Source: Pseudomonas serbica
GTDB taxonomy: Bacteria; Pseudomonadota; Gammaproteobacteria; Pseudomonadales; Pseudomonadaceae
DNA length: 64,000 bases
NCBI RefSeq assembly: GCF_028823535.1
Contig: NZ_JAQIYM010000014.1
Coordinates: 1-64,000, forward strand
Direction of reading: 5' to 3'
Shown: piece by piece, positions 25,883 to 33,779 of the stretch
Position numbering within the stretch: the stretch's first letter is position 1
How the letters are laid out: each line of letters opens with the position of its first letter
Program-made: the position numbers and the translations under genes
The notes under the pieces: model-generated
Seen by the model: only the letters and a program-made list of their open reading frames with translations
The model's database searches: none
What the model was told of the DNA's origin: nothing

Positions 25883-26106
25883 CAGTGATTCAGATCACTA
25901 CCCAGTTTCGGGGACCTTGGTACAGGCAGGCCGGGGATTCCCCTCTTTACACCGGGCTCACACCGCATAGCGACGAGCCCCCCAGTTTTGGGGTCCTTGG
26001 TACAGGCAGGCCGGGGATTCCCTCTTTACACCGGGTTCAGGCGCGATGCGTGAACCCTCCCGTTTTGGGGACCTTGGTACAGGCAGGCCGGGGATTCCCC
26101 TCTTTT
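25883..26106 (+). ncRNA. nrsZ: Nitrogen-regulated sRNA NrsZ (three modules)
   Basis: Three nearly identical modules of about 47 bases start at 25901, 25981 and 26059. Each contains GGGGACCTTGGTACAGGCAG (GGGGTCCTTGG in the second) and ends in a CCGGGGATTCCCCTCTTT-like hairpin with T run. The linkers form hairpins GGGCTC/GAGCCC (25954/25975) and GGGTTC/GAACCC (26033/26052), with one compensating pair change that supports RNA structure. The total length is about 225 bases. P. aeruginosa NrsZ is likewise downstream of ntrC, RpoN/NtrC-dependent and processed into three similar modules; there it controls rhlA and swarming. Homology is inferred from position, promoter and architecture. Confidence 0.85.
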
Positions 26107-26545
26107 ATTGCTCCCGGAGATGGATCTCCAGCCGCCAGCGGTCATCGACCTCGCTGCCGGTCCACTCCCCCTGCAGGGGCCGGGCTGCCACCAGCGTCAG
26201 CAACAACCCCCCATCACTCAAACGCACGCGCCAGTTCACGTCCTTGTCGTGGAGCTTTAGCTGGCCCTTCCGTGCCGCGCCTTGAGCCTCGAACAGCAAC
26301 GCTACGCTACCCTCGACGATCTCGCCGTGGGTCTTGGGTTCGTTGTTGAACCACACCACCAGTCCGTCGCCGGTCACCTCGACCTGCTGCAATTGACTGG
26401 GCTCGGGGGTGGTCAGGCGACCGATCATCAGCCCCACCATGACTCCGACAATCGCCAGTGAAGCCATCACACGTGGGAATAGTTTCGAACGAGGGTCGGC
26501 TTGCGGCGTAGAATGCCGCTCATCTTTACCTTCGGAGCCGTGCAT
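26105..26545 (-). CDS. Hypothetical single-pass membrane protein
   Basis: A 146-residue protein of unknown function. A charged N-terminus (1-25) is followed by one membrane helix (about 27-44, MASLAIVGVMVGLMIGRL). The remaining domain (about 50-146) is beta-rich and probably periplasmic. The start at 26545 overlaps the trmL start by two bases on the opposite strand; an AAGGA lies 11 bases before it. The stop codon lies at the end of nrsZ, so the genes converge. In PAO1 a hypothetical gene occupies the same place next to ntrC. Confidence 0.7.
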   Translation of the reverse strand: MHGSEGKDERHSTPQADPRSKLFPRVMASLAIVGVMVGLMIGRLTTPEPSQLQQVEVTGDGLVVWFNNEPKTHGEIVEGSVALLFEAQGAARKGQLKLHDKDVNWRVRLSDGGLLLTLVAARPLQGEWTGSEVDDRWRLEIHLREQ

Positions 26546-26999
26546 GTTTCACGTCATCCTTTTCCAACCAGAAATTCCACCGAACACCGGCAACGTTATC
26601 AGGCTGTGCGCCAACAGTGGCTGCCACCTGCATTTGATCGAACCGCTGGGCTTCGAGATGGACGACAAGCGCCTGCGCCGGGCTGGCCTCGATTACCACG
26701 AGTATGCCACCCTGCAACGCCACGCGGACCTGGCCAGCTGCCTGGAAAGCCTCGGTCATCCACGGGTGTTCGCCTTCACCACCAAGGGTTCGCGACCATT
26801 TCACGACGCCAGTTTTGTCCCGGGCGATGCCTTCCTGTTCGGCCCGGAAAGCCGTGGCCTGCCCGCCGAGGTGCTCGACGCCCTGCCCGCCGAACAGCGC
26901 CTGCGCCTGCCGATGCGGGAAGGCTGCCGCAGCCTGAACCTGTCGAACACCGTCGCGGTGGCCGTTTACGAAGCCTGGCGCCAAAACGACTTCAAATAA
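26544..26999 (+). CDS. trmL: tRNA (cytidine/uridine-34-2'-O)-methyltransferase TrmL
   Basis: A 151-residue SPOUT-class enzyme that 2'-O-methylates the wobble base of tRNA-Leu isoacceptors. I start it at the ATG at 26544 (MFHVILFQPEIPPNTGNVIR) with GGAG nine bases upstream; the frame extends upstream without support. SAM-knot signatures include LFGPESRGLP (about 112-121) and the C-terminal LRLPMREGCRSLNLSNTVAV (about 130-149). Length is standard. Confidence 0.95.
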   Translation: MFHVILFQPEIPPNTGNVIRLCANSGCHLHLIEPLGFEMDDKRLRRAGLDYHEYATLQRHADLASCLESLGHPRVFAFTTKGSRPFHDASFVPGDAFLFGPESRGLPAEVLDALPAEQRLRLPMREGCRSLNLSNTVAVAVYEAWRQNDFK

Positions 27000-27013
27000 C
27001 ACCCCGAAACAAA

Positions 27014-27103
27014 TGTGGGAGCGAGCCTGCTCGCGAAAGCGGTGTGTCAGACAACATTGAAGTTACCTGACACTCCCTCTTCGCGAGCAGGCTCGCTCCC
27101 ACA
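27014..27103. repeat. REP-type inverted repeat
   Basis: The unit TGTGGGAGCGAGCCTGCTCG and its inverse ending GGCTCGCTCCCACA lie between the convergent ends of trmL and secB. Confidence 0.85.
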
Positions 27104-27121
27104 GGGGTGTTTCAAAACCGT

Positions 27122-27607
27122 TTATTGAACGGTTGGCGTCTCGCCCGCCGCCTGCATGCGTTGCAGCTCTTGCGCGTACAGGGCGTCGAAGTTCACCGGA
27201 GCCAGCATCAGGGCCGGGAACGAACCGCGGGTCACCAGGCTGTCCAGCGCTTCGCGAGCGTACGGGAACAGGATGTTCGGGCAGAATGCACCCAGGGTGT
27301 GGCTCATCGATGCATCGTCCAGGTTCTTGATCAGGAAGATACCGGCCTGTTGCACTTCAGCAATGAATGCCACTTCTTCACCGTTCTTCACGGTGACCGA
27401 CAGGGTCAGCACGACTTCGTGGAAGTCGCCTTCCAGAGCCTTTTGACGGGTATTGAGATCCAGACCGACACTCGGCTCCCACTGCTGGCGGAAAATCGCC
27501 GGGCTTTTCGGGGCTTCAAAGGACAAGTCACGTACGTAGATGCGCTGCAAGGAGAATTGCGGTGCGGTTTCTTCTTCGCTGGCTGCAGTGTTCTGTTGGT
27601 CAGTCAT
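27122..27607 (-). CDS. secB: Protein-export chaperone SecB
   Basis: A 161-residue cytosolic tetrameric chaperone that holds preproteins unfolded and hands them to SecA. Conserved blocks: FSLQRIYVRDLSFEAPKSP (about 18-36), LNTRQKALEGDFHEVVLTLS (about 51-70) and the C-terminal PVNFDALYAQELQ. It is followed upstream by grxC and a rhodanese-fold gene on the same strand, a conserved gammaproteobacterial order. Confidence 0.97.
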   Translation of the reverse strand: MTDQQNTAASEEETAPQFSLQRIYVRDLSFEAPKSPAIFRQQWEPSVGLDLNTRQKALEGDFHEVVLTLSVTVKNGEEVAFIAEVQQAGIFLIKNLDDASMSHTLGAFCPNILFPYAREALDSLVTRGSFPALMLAPVNFDALYAQELQRMQAAGETPTVQ

Positions 27608-27649
27608 CTCAGATCCTTTCTGATCTTGGGCTTTTATAGGGTATGGAAT

Positions 27650-27904
27650 TCAGGCCTTGAGCAGCGCGTCGAGCTTGCCGGCGCGCTCCAGGGCAAACAA
27701 ATCATCACAACCGCCAACGTGGGTGCTGCCGATCCAGATCTGTGGCACGGACGTACGTCCGGCTTTCTGAGCCATTGCGGCGCGCACCTGCGGCTTGCCA
27801 TCGACCTTGATCTCTTCGAAGGCCACGCCTTTGTTCTCGAGCAGGTACTTGGCTCGCGAGCAATAAGGGCAGTAATCGCTGGAATAGACGACGACGTTGC
27901 TCAT
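27650..27904 (-). CDS. grxC: Glutaredoxin 3
   Basis: An 84-residue glutaredoxin with the dithiol active site CPYC (Cys11 and Cys14, in SSDYCPYCSRAKYLL), the cis-proline region RTSVPQIWIGSTHVGGCDDL and normal length. It reduces protein disulphides with glutathione. It lies one base after the rhodanese-fold gene, so the two are tightly linked. Confidence 0.96.
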   Translation of the reverse strand: MSNVVVYSSDYCPYCSRAKYLLENKGVAFEEIKVDGKPQVRAAMAQKAGRTSVPQIWIGSTHVGGCDDLFALERAGKLDALLKA

Positions 27905-27905
27905 A

Positions 27906-28319
27906 TCACTTCACCAGCGGCAGATTGTCGGCTTTCCAGCTGGAAACACCGCCGGACAGCTTGGCGGCGGTGAAGCCTGCCTTCACCAGCTCGCGGGCGT
28001 GGGTACCGGCCGTCTGGCCCATGGCGTCGACCAGGATGATGGTCTTGGCCTTGTGTTTTTCCAGCTCGCCAACGCGCGCGGTCAACTTGTCGTGAGGAAT
28101 GTTCAACGCGCCTACAATGTGACCGGCGGCGAAGTCCTTGGTGGGACGAATGTCGATCACCACGCCAGCGTCCTTGTTGACCAGGCCGGTCAGTTCGCCA
28201 GTGCTCAGGCTGCGGCCGCCGCCCTGCATCTGATAGGCAATCAGCAACGCCAGCAGTACGACGAAGATACCGACGAGGATGTAGTGGTTAGTGGCAAATT
28301 CAATCAGGTGAGCAACCAT
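27906..28319 (-). CDS. Membrane-anchored rhodanese-fold protein, no active Cys
   Basis: A 137-residue protein. I take the ATG at 28319 (MVAHLIEFATNHYILVG) as start; the longer frame adds 14 residues. One membrane helix (about 10-30) is followed by a rhodanese domain with VVIDIRPTKDFAAGHIVGALNIP. The active-site loop reads LVDAMGQTAGTHA and lacks the catalytic cysteine of sulphurtransferases, so it is probably a binding rather than catalytic domain. It is comparable to E. coli YibN, which sits in the same gene neighbourhood. Confidence 0.85.
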   Translation of the reverse strand: MVAHLIEFATNHYILVGIFVVLLALLIAYQMQGGGRSLSTGELTGLVNKDAGVVIDIRPTKDFAAGHIVGALNIPHDKLTARVGELEKHKAKTIILVDAMGQTAGTHARELVKAGFTAAKLSGGVSSWKADNLPLVK

Positions 28320-28472
28320 CGAAGGAGGTTCCAGGGCGTTAAAATGTCGGCCAGTATACACAGCCCCTATGGTGGGCCAAACCCCGTCCGGCGGTGACGT
28401 GGCCGGAACTTCGCTTTAAACTGCCACTCCCTTTTCCATCGCCCTCTTTTAACTCAGCCACGAGCGGACTCC

Positions 28473-30002
28473 ATGACTACCACGCCTAAACCTTTGGTCC
28501 TGATTATTCTCGACGGCTTCGGTCACAGTGAGAGCCCCGAATCCAACGCCATCTTTGCGGCGAAGAAGCCCGTACTGGACCGTTTGTGGGCCACCGTGCC
28601 CAACGGCCTGATTTCGGGCAGCGGCATGGACGTCGGCCTGCCGGATGGCCAGATGGGTAACTCCGAAGTCGGCCACATGAACCTGGGCGCCGGTCGCGTG
28701 GTTTATCAGGACTTCACCCGCGTGACCAAATCGATCCGCGACGGCGAGTTCTTCGAGAACCCGACCATCTGCGCTGCCGTGGACAAAGCCGTCGCCGCCG
28801 GCAAAGCCGTGCACTTCATGGGCCTGCTGTCCGATGGCGGCGTGCACAGCCACCAGGATCACCTGGTCGCCATGGCCGAGCTGGCTGCCAAGCGCGGCGC
28901 TGAAAAAATCTACCTGCACGCCTTCCTCGATGGCCGCGATACCCCGCCGAAAAGCGCGCAATCGTCGATCGAGCTGTTGGATGCCACCTTCCAGGCCTTG
29001 GGCAAAGGCCGGATTGCCAGCCTCATCGGGCGTTATTTCGCCATGGACCGCGACAACCGCTGGGACCGCGTGTCCCAGGCTTACAACCTGATTGTCGATG
29101 GCCAGGGCGAATTCAACGCCGCCACCGCCCAGGAAGGCCTGCAAGCCGCGTACGAGCGTGGTGAGAGCGATGAGTTCGTCAAGGCCACCTCCATCGGCGA
29201 GCCGGTGAAAGTCGAAGACGGCGATGCCGTGGTGTTCATGAACTTCCGCGCCGACCGCGCCCGCGAATTGACCCGCGTGTTCGTCGAAGACGACTTCAGT
29301 GAATTCCAACGTGCCCGCCAGCCAAAACTGGCCGGTTTCGTCATGCTGACCCAATACGCCGCCAGCATTCCTGCACCTTCGGCCTTCGCCGCCGGCAGCC
29401 TGGAAAACGTCCTGGGTGACTACCTGGCGAAAAACGGCAAGACCCAGCTGCGCATCGCCGAAACCGAAAAATACGCCCACGTGACCTTCTTCTTCTCCGG
29501 CGGTCGCGAAGAACCGTTCCCGGGTGAAGAGCGCATCCTGATCCCGTCGCCAAAAGTCGCCACCTATGACTTGCAGCCGGAAATGAGCGCACCGGAAGTC
29601 ACCGATCGCATCGTCGACGCCATCGAAAACCAGCGCTACGACGTGATCGTGGTCAACTACGCCAACGGCGACATGGTCGGCCACAGCGGCGTGTTTGCAG
29701 CGGCAGTCAAGGCCGTCGAATGCCTGGACCAGTGCGTCGGCCGCATCGTCGACGCCCTGGAAAAGGTCGGTGGCGAAGCCCTGATCACCGCCGACCATGG
29801 CAACGTCGAGCAAATGTCCGACGAGACCACCGGCCAGGCGCACACCGCGCACACCACCGAGCCGGTGCCGTTCATCTATGTCGGCAAGCGCGACCTCAAG
29901 GTCCGCGAAGGCGGCGTGCTGGCGGATGTGGCACCGACCATGCTGAAACTGCTGGGCCTGGAGCAACCGGCGGAAATGACCGGCACTTCGATTCTGGTCT
30001 GA
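28473..30002 (+). CDS. gpmI: Cofactor-independent phosphoglycerate mutase
   Basis: A 509-residue alkaline-phosphatase-superfamily enzyme that interconverts 3- and 2-phosphoglycerate using two Mn ions. The catalytic Ser lies in GQMGNSEVGHMNLGAGRVVY (about 59-78). Metal ligands are in LIILDGFG (about 10-17), NYANGDMVGHSGVFAAA and TADHGNVEQM. Length is normal. Confidence 0.97.
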   Translation: MTTTPKPLVLIILDGFGHSESPESNAIFAAKKPVLDRLWATVPNGLISGSGMDVGLPDGQMGNSEVGHMNLGAGRVVYQDFTRVTKSIRDGEFFENPTICAAVDKAVAAGKAVHFMGLLSDGGVHSHQDHLVAMAELAAKRGAEKIYLHAFLDGRDTPPKSAQSSIELLDATFQALGKGRIASLIGRYFAMDRDNRWDRVSQAYNLIVDGQGEFNAATAQEGLQAAYERGESDEFVKATSIGEPVKVEDGDAVVFMNFRADRARELTRVFVEDDFSEFQRARQPKLAGFVMLTQYAASIPAPSAFAAGSLENVLGDYLAKNGKTQLRIAETEKYAHVTFFFSGGREEPFPGEERILIPSPKVATYDLQPEMSAPEVTDRIVDAIENQRYDVIVVNYANGDMVGHSGVFAAAVKAVECLDQCVGRIVDALEKVGGEALITADHGNVEQMSDETTGQAHTAHTTEPVPFIYVGKRDLKVREGGVLADVAPTMLKLLGLEQPAEMTGTSILV

Positions 30003-30030
30003 CGCGAGCCCTGAAACGCCAGATAACCCC

Positions 30031-30120
30031 TGTGGGAGCGAGCCCGCTCGCGATAGCAATCTGACAACCAACATCTATGTTGAATGATCGGACGCCATCG
30101 CGAGCAGGCTCGCTCCCACA
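30031..30120. repeat. REP-type inverted repeat
   Basis: TGTGGGAGCGAGCCCGCTCG and the inverse ending GGCTCGCTCCCACA flank a core with a short CAACAT/ATGTTG inner stem. It lies between gpmI and the EnvC-like gene. Confidence 0.85.
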
Positions 30121-30244
30121 TTGGTTTTGGGGTCTTTTTGGATACAACTCTGCTCCAGTCATCACACAGTCAGAAATGGGCATTTTTTTTGCCGGCCATG
30201 GCGGGCATACTAGGACGTCCCTTTCCCTGGTGTCGCCCGCCTCT

Positions 30245-31540
30245 ATGCTTCGCACCCTGATAGCCCTTGCCCTGACTTGCCTGCTCCAACCGGCCTTCGC
30301 CGATGAGCGCGCGCAAACCCAGCAACAGTTGGACGCTACGCGTCAGGACATTGCCGAGCTGAAAAAACTGCTGGGCAAGTTGCAGGAAGAAAAGTCCGGC
30401 GTGCAGAAAGACCTCAAGGGCACCGAGACCGAGATGGGCAAGCTCGAGAAGCAGGTCGATGCCCTGCAGAAAGAGCTGAAGAAAAGCGAAACCGAGTTGC
30501 AGCGACTCGATGCGGAGAAAAAAAAACTCCAGAGCGCGCGCACTGAACAGCAGCGACTGATCGCCATCCAGGCTCGCGCGGCTTATCAGAACGGCCGCCA
30601 GGAGTACTTGAAACTGCTGCTTAACCAGCAGAACCCCGAGAAGTTCGCCCGCACGCTCACCTATTACGACTACCTGAGCCAGGCCCGCCTGGAGCAGCTG
30701 AAGAATTTCAATGAGACCCTGCGCCAGCTGGCCAATGTCGAAAAAGACATCGGCCTGCAGCAAGCGCAATTGCTGGTCCAGCAAAGCAGCCTCGAAAGCC
30801 AGCGTGGTGAACTCGAGAAGGTTCGCCAGGAGCGCCAGCAAGTCCTGGCCAAGCTCAATGACGACGTGAAGGCTCGCGACCAGAAACTGGCAGCCCGTGA
30901 GCAGGATCAGGCAGACCTGTCTAAAGTCCTTAAAACCATTGAAGAAACCCTGGCACGCCAGGCTCGCGAGGCAGAAGAGGCGCGACAAAAAGCGCTGATT
31001 GCCCAGCAGGAAGCCGAAAAAAAGCGTTTACGTGAGGCCCAGGCGCAGGCAGATGCCAGCGATGATGCCCCACGCAAACCCGTTAAATCGTCCCCCGGCG
31101 CACTGGTTTCAAGCTCAGGCGAAACTTTTGGCGGTCCATTTGCGTCTACCCGCGGCAAACTTCCATGGCCGGTCGATGGTCGACTGTTGGCACGCTTCGG
31201 TGAAAGCCGTGGCGACGATGCCCGGACCAAATGGGACGGCGTGATGATCAGCGCCTCTGCAGGCAGTACGGTACATGCTGTGCACGGCGGTCGCGTGGTG
31301 TTCGCCGACTGGCTGCGCGGCGCCGGGTTGCTGGTGATTCTCGATCACGGCAACGGTTTTTTGAGTCTGTATGGTCACAACCAGACGCTGCTCAAGTCTG
31401 CGGGTGACGTGGTAAAGGCCGGTGAGTCCATCTCCACTGTCGGTAACAGTGGCGGGCAGGACTCGCCAGCGCTGTATTTTGCGATTCGTCAGCAGGGTCA
31501 CCCGAGTGATCCGGCGCAATGGTGCCGCGCGCAAGGATAG
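30245..31540 (+). CDS. EnvC-like murein hydrolase activator
   Basis: A 431-residue periplasmic protein. I start at 30245, where MLRTLIALALTCLLQPAFAD forms a signal peptide; the frame upstream only crosses a REP element. A long coiled coil (about 22-275) is followed by a Lys/Pro linker and a LytM/M23 domain (about 310-431). The zinc motif is degenerate: the usual His of HxxxD is replaced in TKWDGVMI and the last HxH is reduced to SLYGHNQ without the second partner (ALYFAIR). As in EnvC, it should activate amidases rather than cut peptidoglycan itself. It is followed by ctpA. Confidence 0.9.
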   Translation: MLRTLIALALTCLLQPAFADERAQTQQQLDATRQDIAELKKLLGKLQEEKSGVQKDLKGTETEMGKLEKQVDALQKELKKSETELQRLDAEKKKLQSARTEQQRLIAIQARAAYQNGRQEYLKLLLNQQNPEKFARTLTYYDYLSQARLEQLKNFNETLRQLANVEKDIGLQQAQLLVQQSSLESQRGELEKVRQERQQVLAKLNDDVKARDQKLAAREQDQADLSKVLKTIEETLARQAREAEEARQKALIAQQEAEKKRLREAQAQADASDDAPRKPVKSSPGALVSSSGETFGGPFASTRGKLPWPVDGRLLARFGESRGDDARTKWDGVMISASAGSTVHAVHGGRVVFADWLRGAGLLVILDHGNGFLSLYGHNQTLLKSAGDVVKAGESISTVGNSGGQDSPALYFAIRQQGHPSDPAQWCRAQG

Positions 31541-31574
31541 GCGCTGAGTCACCTACATTAGGAGTTCGTTCGAC

Positions 31575-32894
31575 ATGCTGCATTTGTCCCGCCTTACCTC
31601 GCTGGCCCTGGCGATCGCCCTGGTGATCGGCGCGCCTCTGGCGTTTGCCGCTCAACCGGCCCCGGCAATCGCGCCTGCGGGCACTGCCGCGACCACCAAG
31701 GCGCCATTGCCGCTGGAGGAGTTGCGCACCTTTGCCGAGGTCATGGATCGGATCAAGGCCGCGTATGTCGAACCGGTAGACGACAAGACCCTGCTGGAAA
31801 ACGCGATCAAGGGCATGCTCAGCAACCTTGACCCGCACTCTGCCTACCTGGGACCTGAAGACTTCGCTGAACTGCAGGAAAGCACCAGCGGCGAATTCGG
31901 CGGCCTGGGCATCGAAGTCGGTGCCGAAGATGGCTTCATCAAAGTGGTGTCGCCGATCGATGACACGCCAGCTTCCAAGGCTGGCATCCAGGCGGGTGAC
32001 TTCATCGTCAAGATCAATGGCCAGCCCACCCGCGGCCAGAGCATGACCGAAGCCGTGGACAAGATGCGCGGCAAGATCGGCCAGAAAATCACCCTGACCC
32101 TGGTACGCGACGGCGGTACGCCGTTCGATGTGACCCTGGCCCGCGCCATCATTCAGGTGAAGAGCGTGAAGAGCCAGTTGCTTGAGTCGGGCTATGGCTA
32201 CATACGCATCACCCAATTCCAGGTCAAGACCGGCGAAGAGGTGTCCAAGGCCCTGGCCAAGCTGCGCAAAGACAACGGCAAGAAGCTCAACGGCATCATC
32301 CTCGACCTGCGCAACAACCCAGGTGGCGTGCTGCAAGCGGCGGTGGAAGTGGTCGACCACTTCATCACCAAGGGCCTGATCGTCTACACCAAGGGGCGCA
32401 TCGCCAACTCCGAACTGCGCTTCTCCGCCACCGGCAAGGACGAAAGCGAAGCCGTACCATTGGTCGCGCTGATCAACGGCGGCAGCGCCTCGGCCTCGGA
32501 AATCGTAGCGGGCGCCCTGCAGGATCAGAAACGCGCGGTGATCATGGGGACGCCGAGTTTCGGCAAAGGCTCGGTGCAAACCGTGCTGCCACTGAACAAC
32601 GATCGCGCCCTGAAAATCACCACGGCGCTGTACTACACGCCCAACGGCCGCTCGATCCAGGCCCAGGGCATCATCCCGGACATCGAAGTGCGCAAAGCCA
32701 AGATCACCAACGAGCAAGACGGCGACTACTTCAAGGAAGCCGATCTGCAGGGTCATCTGGGCAACGGCAACGGCGGCGCCGACAAGCCGAGCAGTTCCGG
32801 TGGCAAGTCCAAGCCAATGCCGCAGGACGATGATTACCAACTGGCCCAGGCCCTGAGCCTGCTCAAAGGCCTGAGCATCACGTCCGGCCGCTGA
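31575..32894 (+). CDS. ctpA: Carboxyl-terminal processing protease, S41 family
   Basis: A 439-residue periplasmic protease. A signal peptide (about 1-24) precedes a PDZ domain (about 95-180, FGGLGIEVGAEDGFIKVVSP). The catalytic domain has Ser in INGGSASASEIVAGAL (about 300-315) and Lys in GTPSFGKGSVQTV (about 326-338), the S41 Ser-Lys dyad. In pseudomonads CtpA degrades peptidoglycan cross-link hydrolases and is linked to cell-wall control. That fits its position between the EnvC-like gene and a polysaccharide deacetylase. Confidence 0.95.
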   Translation: MLHLSRLTSLALAIALVIGAPLAFAAQPAPAIAPAGTAATTKAPLPLEELRTFAEVMDRIKAAYVEPVDDKTLLENAIKGMLSNLDPHSAYLGPEDFAELQESTSGEFGGLGIEVGAEDGFIKVVSPIDDTPASKAGIQAGDFIVKINGQPTRGQSMTEAVDKMRGKIGQKITLTLVRDGGTPFDVTLARAIIQVKSVKSQLLESGYGYIRITQFQVKTGEEVSKALAKLRKDNGKKLNGIILDLRNNPGGVLQAAVEVVDHFITKGLIVYTKGRIANSELRFSATGKDESEAVPLVALINGGSASASEIVAGALQDQKRAVIMGTPSFGKGSVQTVLPLNNDRALKITTALYYTPNGRSIQAQGIIPDIEVRKAKITNEQDGDYFKEADLQGHLGNGNGGADKPSSSGGKSKPMPQDDDYQLAQALSLLKGLSITSGR

Positions 32895-32895
32895 G

Positions 32896-33663
32896 ATGCT
32901 TTTGCGGTTAGCCTTGGGGCTGTTGTGTTGTCTGGCGGGTATTGCTCATGCAGCGCCCACCCCTCAAAAGGCCTACATCAGTCTGATCATCGATGACCTG
33001 GGGCAGAACCTGCCCCGGGATCGCCAAGTGCTGGCCCTGCCGGGGCCAGTGACGGCGGCGATCATGCCCGACACGCCCCACGCCACCGAATTCGCCCGCG
33101 AAGCCCATCGCGCCGGCAAGATCGTCATCCTGCACATGCCCATGGACCCGGCTACCGGACCGTTCGCCTGGCGCCCCGACCTGCCCATCGATGAGCTGGA
33201 AAGGCGCCTCGACGCAGCGTTCAAAAAGGTGCCGTATACCAGCGGAATCAATAACCATATGGGCAGTCGCATGACCGCCCAGCCGGCGGCCATGACGTGG
33301 TTGATGGCGCACTTGCAGTACCGACACAAATTCTTCCTGGACAGCCGCACCAGCGCTCAAACCGTTGCCGCCGCCGAGGCGCAGAAGATTGGCTTGGCGA
33401 GCGTTTCGCGGGATGTGTTTCTGGATGATGAGCGCACTGAAGCGGCGATCTTCGCCCAGCTGCAGACGGCCATCAGCCTTGCGCGCAAGCAGGGCTCGGC
33501 GGTGATGATCGGCCATCCTTATCCGCAAACACTGGCGGTGCTGGAGAGAGAATTGCCCAAGCTCAAGACGCTGGGTATCGAGTGGATTGATCTCAAGCAA
33601 ATGATCAGCGTGCGCAGCAATCGCGCCATGGTCGCTCATGGCAAAGACGGCGTTTATCGGTAA
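32896..33663 (+). CDS. Divergent polysaccharide deacetylase family protein
   Basis: A 255-residue protein with a signal peptide (about 1-20). Conserved stretches are ISLIIDDLGQNLPRDRQVL (about 29-47), VILHMPMDP and TSGINNHMGSRMT; the Asp-Asp and the two His regions recall NodB-type deacetylases. It starts one base after the ctpA stop, so it is cotranscribed with ctpA and the EnvC-like gene. Substrate unknown; an envelope polysaccharide is likely. Confidence 0.92.
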   Translation: MLLRLALGLLCCLAGIAHAAPTPQKAYISLIIDDLGQNLPRDRQVLALPGPVTAAIMPDTPHATEFAREAHRAGKIVILHMPMDPATGPFAWRPDLPIDELERRLDAAFKKVPYTSGINNHMGSRMTAQPAAMTWLMAHLQYRHKFFLDSRTSAQTVAAAEAQKIGLASVSRDVFLDDERTEAAIFAQLQTAISLARKQGSAVMIGHPYPQTLAVLERELPKLKTLGIEWIDLKQMISVRSNRAMVAHGKDGVYR

Positions 33664-33779
33664 TACCCTGTCTCGACCTATACATAGTTACCGCCAGAAG
33701 CGGCGCCACATTTCGGATAGTGAAACCTGCAACAGGTCGTGACTCCACAGAGTCGCCTTTTCAACTATCAGGAATGACT

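Noticed and set aside
25901..26106. Three regularly spaced repeats as a possible CRISPR array
   Set aside because: The repeats are about 47 bases, hairpin-forming, with linkers that pair internally, and have a sigma-54 promoter; no cas genes are present. They fit the NrsZ RNA.
28321..28329. Perfect GAAGGAGGT ribosome-site sequence on the plus strand
   Set aside because: The only following ATG is in a frame that closes quickly; it lies upstream of a minus-strand gene and seems accidental.
28449..30074. 541-codon open frame opposite gpmI
   Set aside because: Shadow of gpmI with no recognisable domain.
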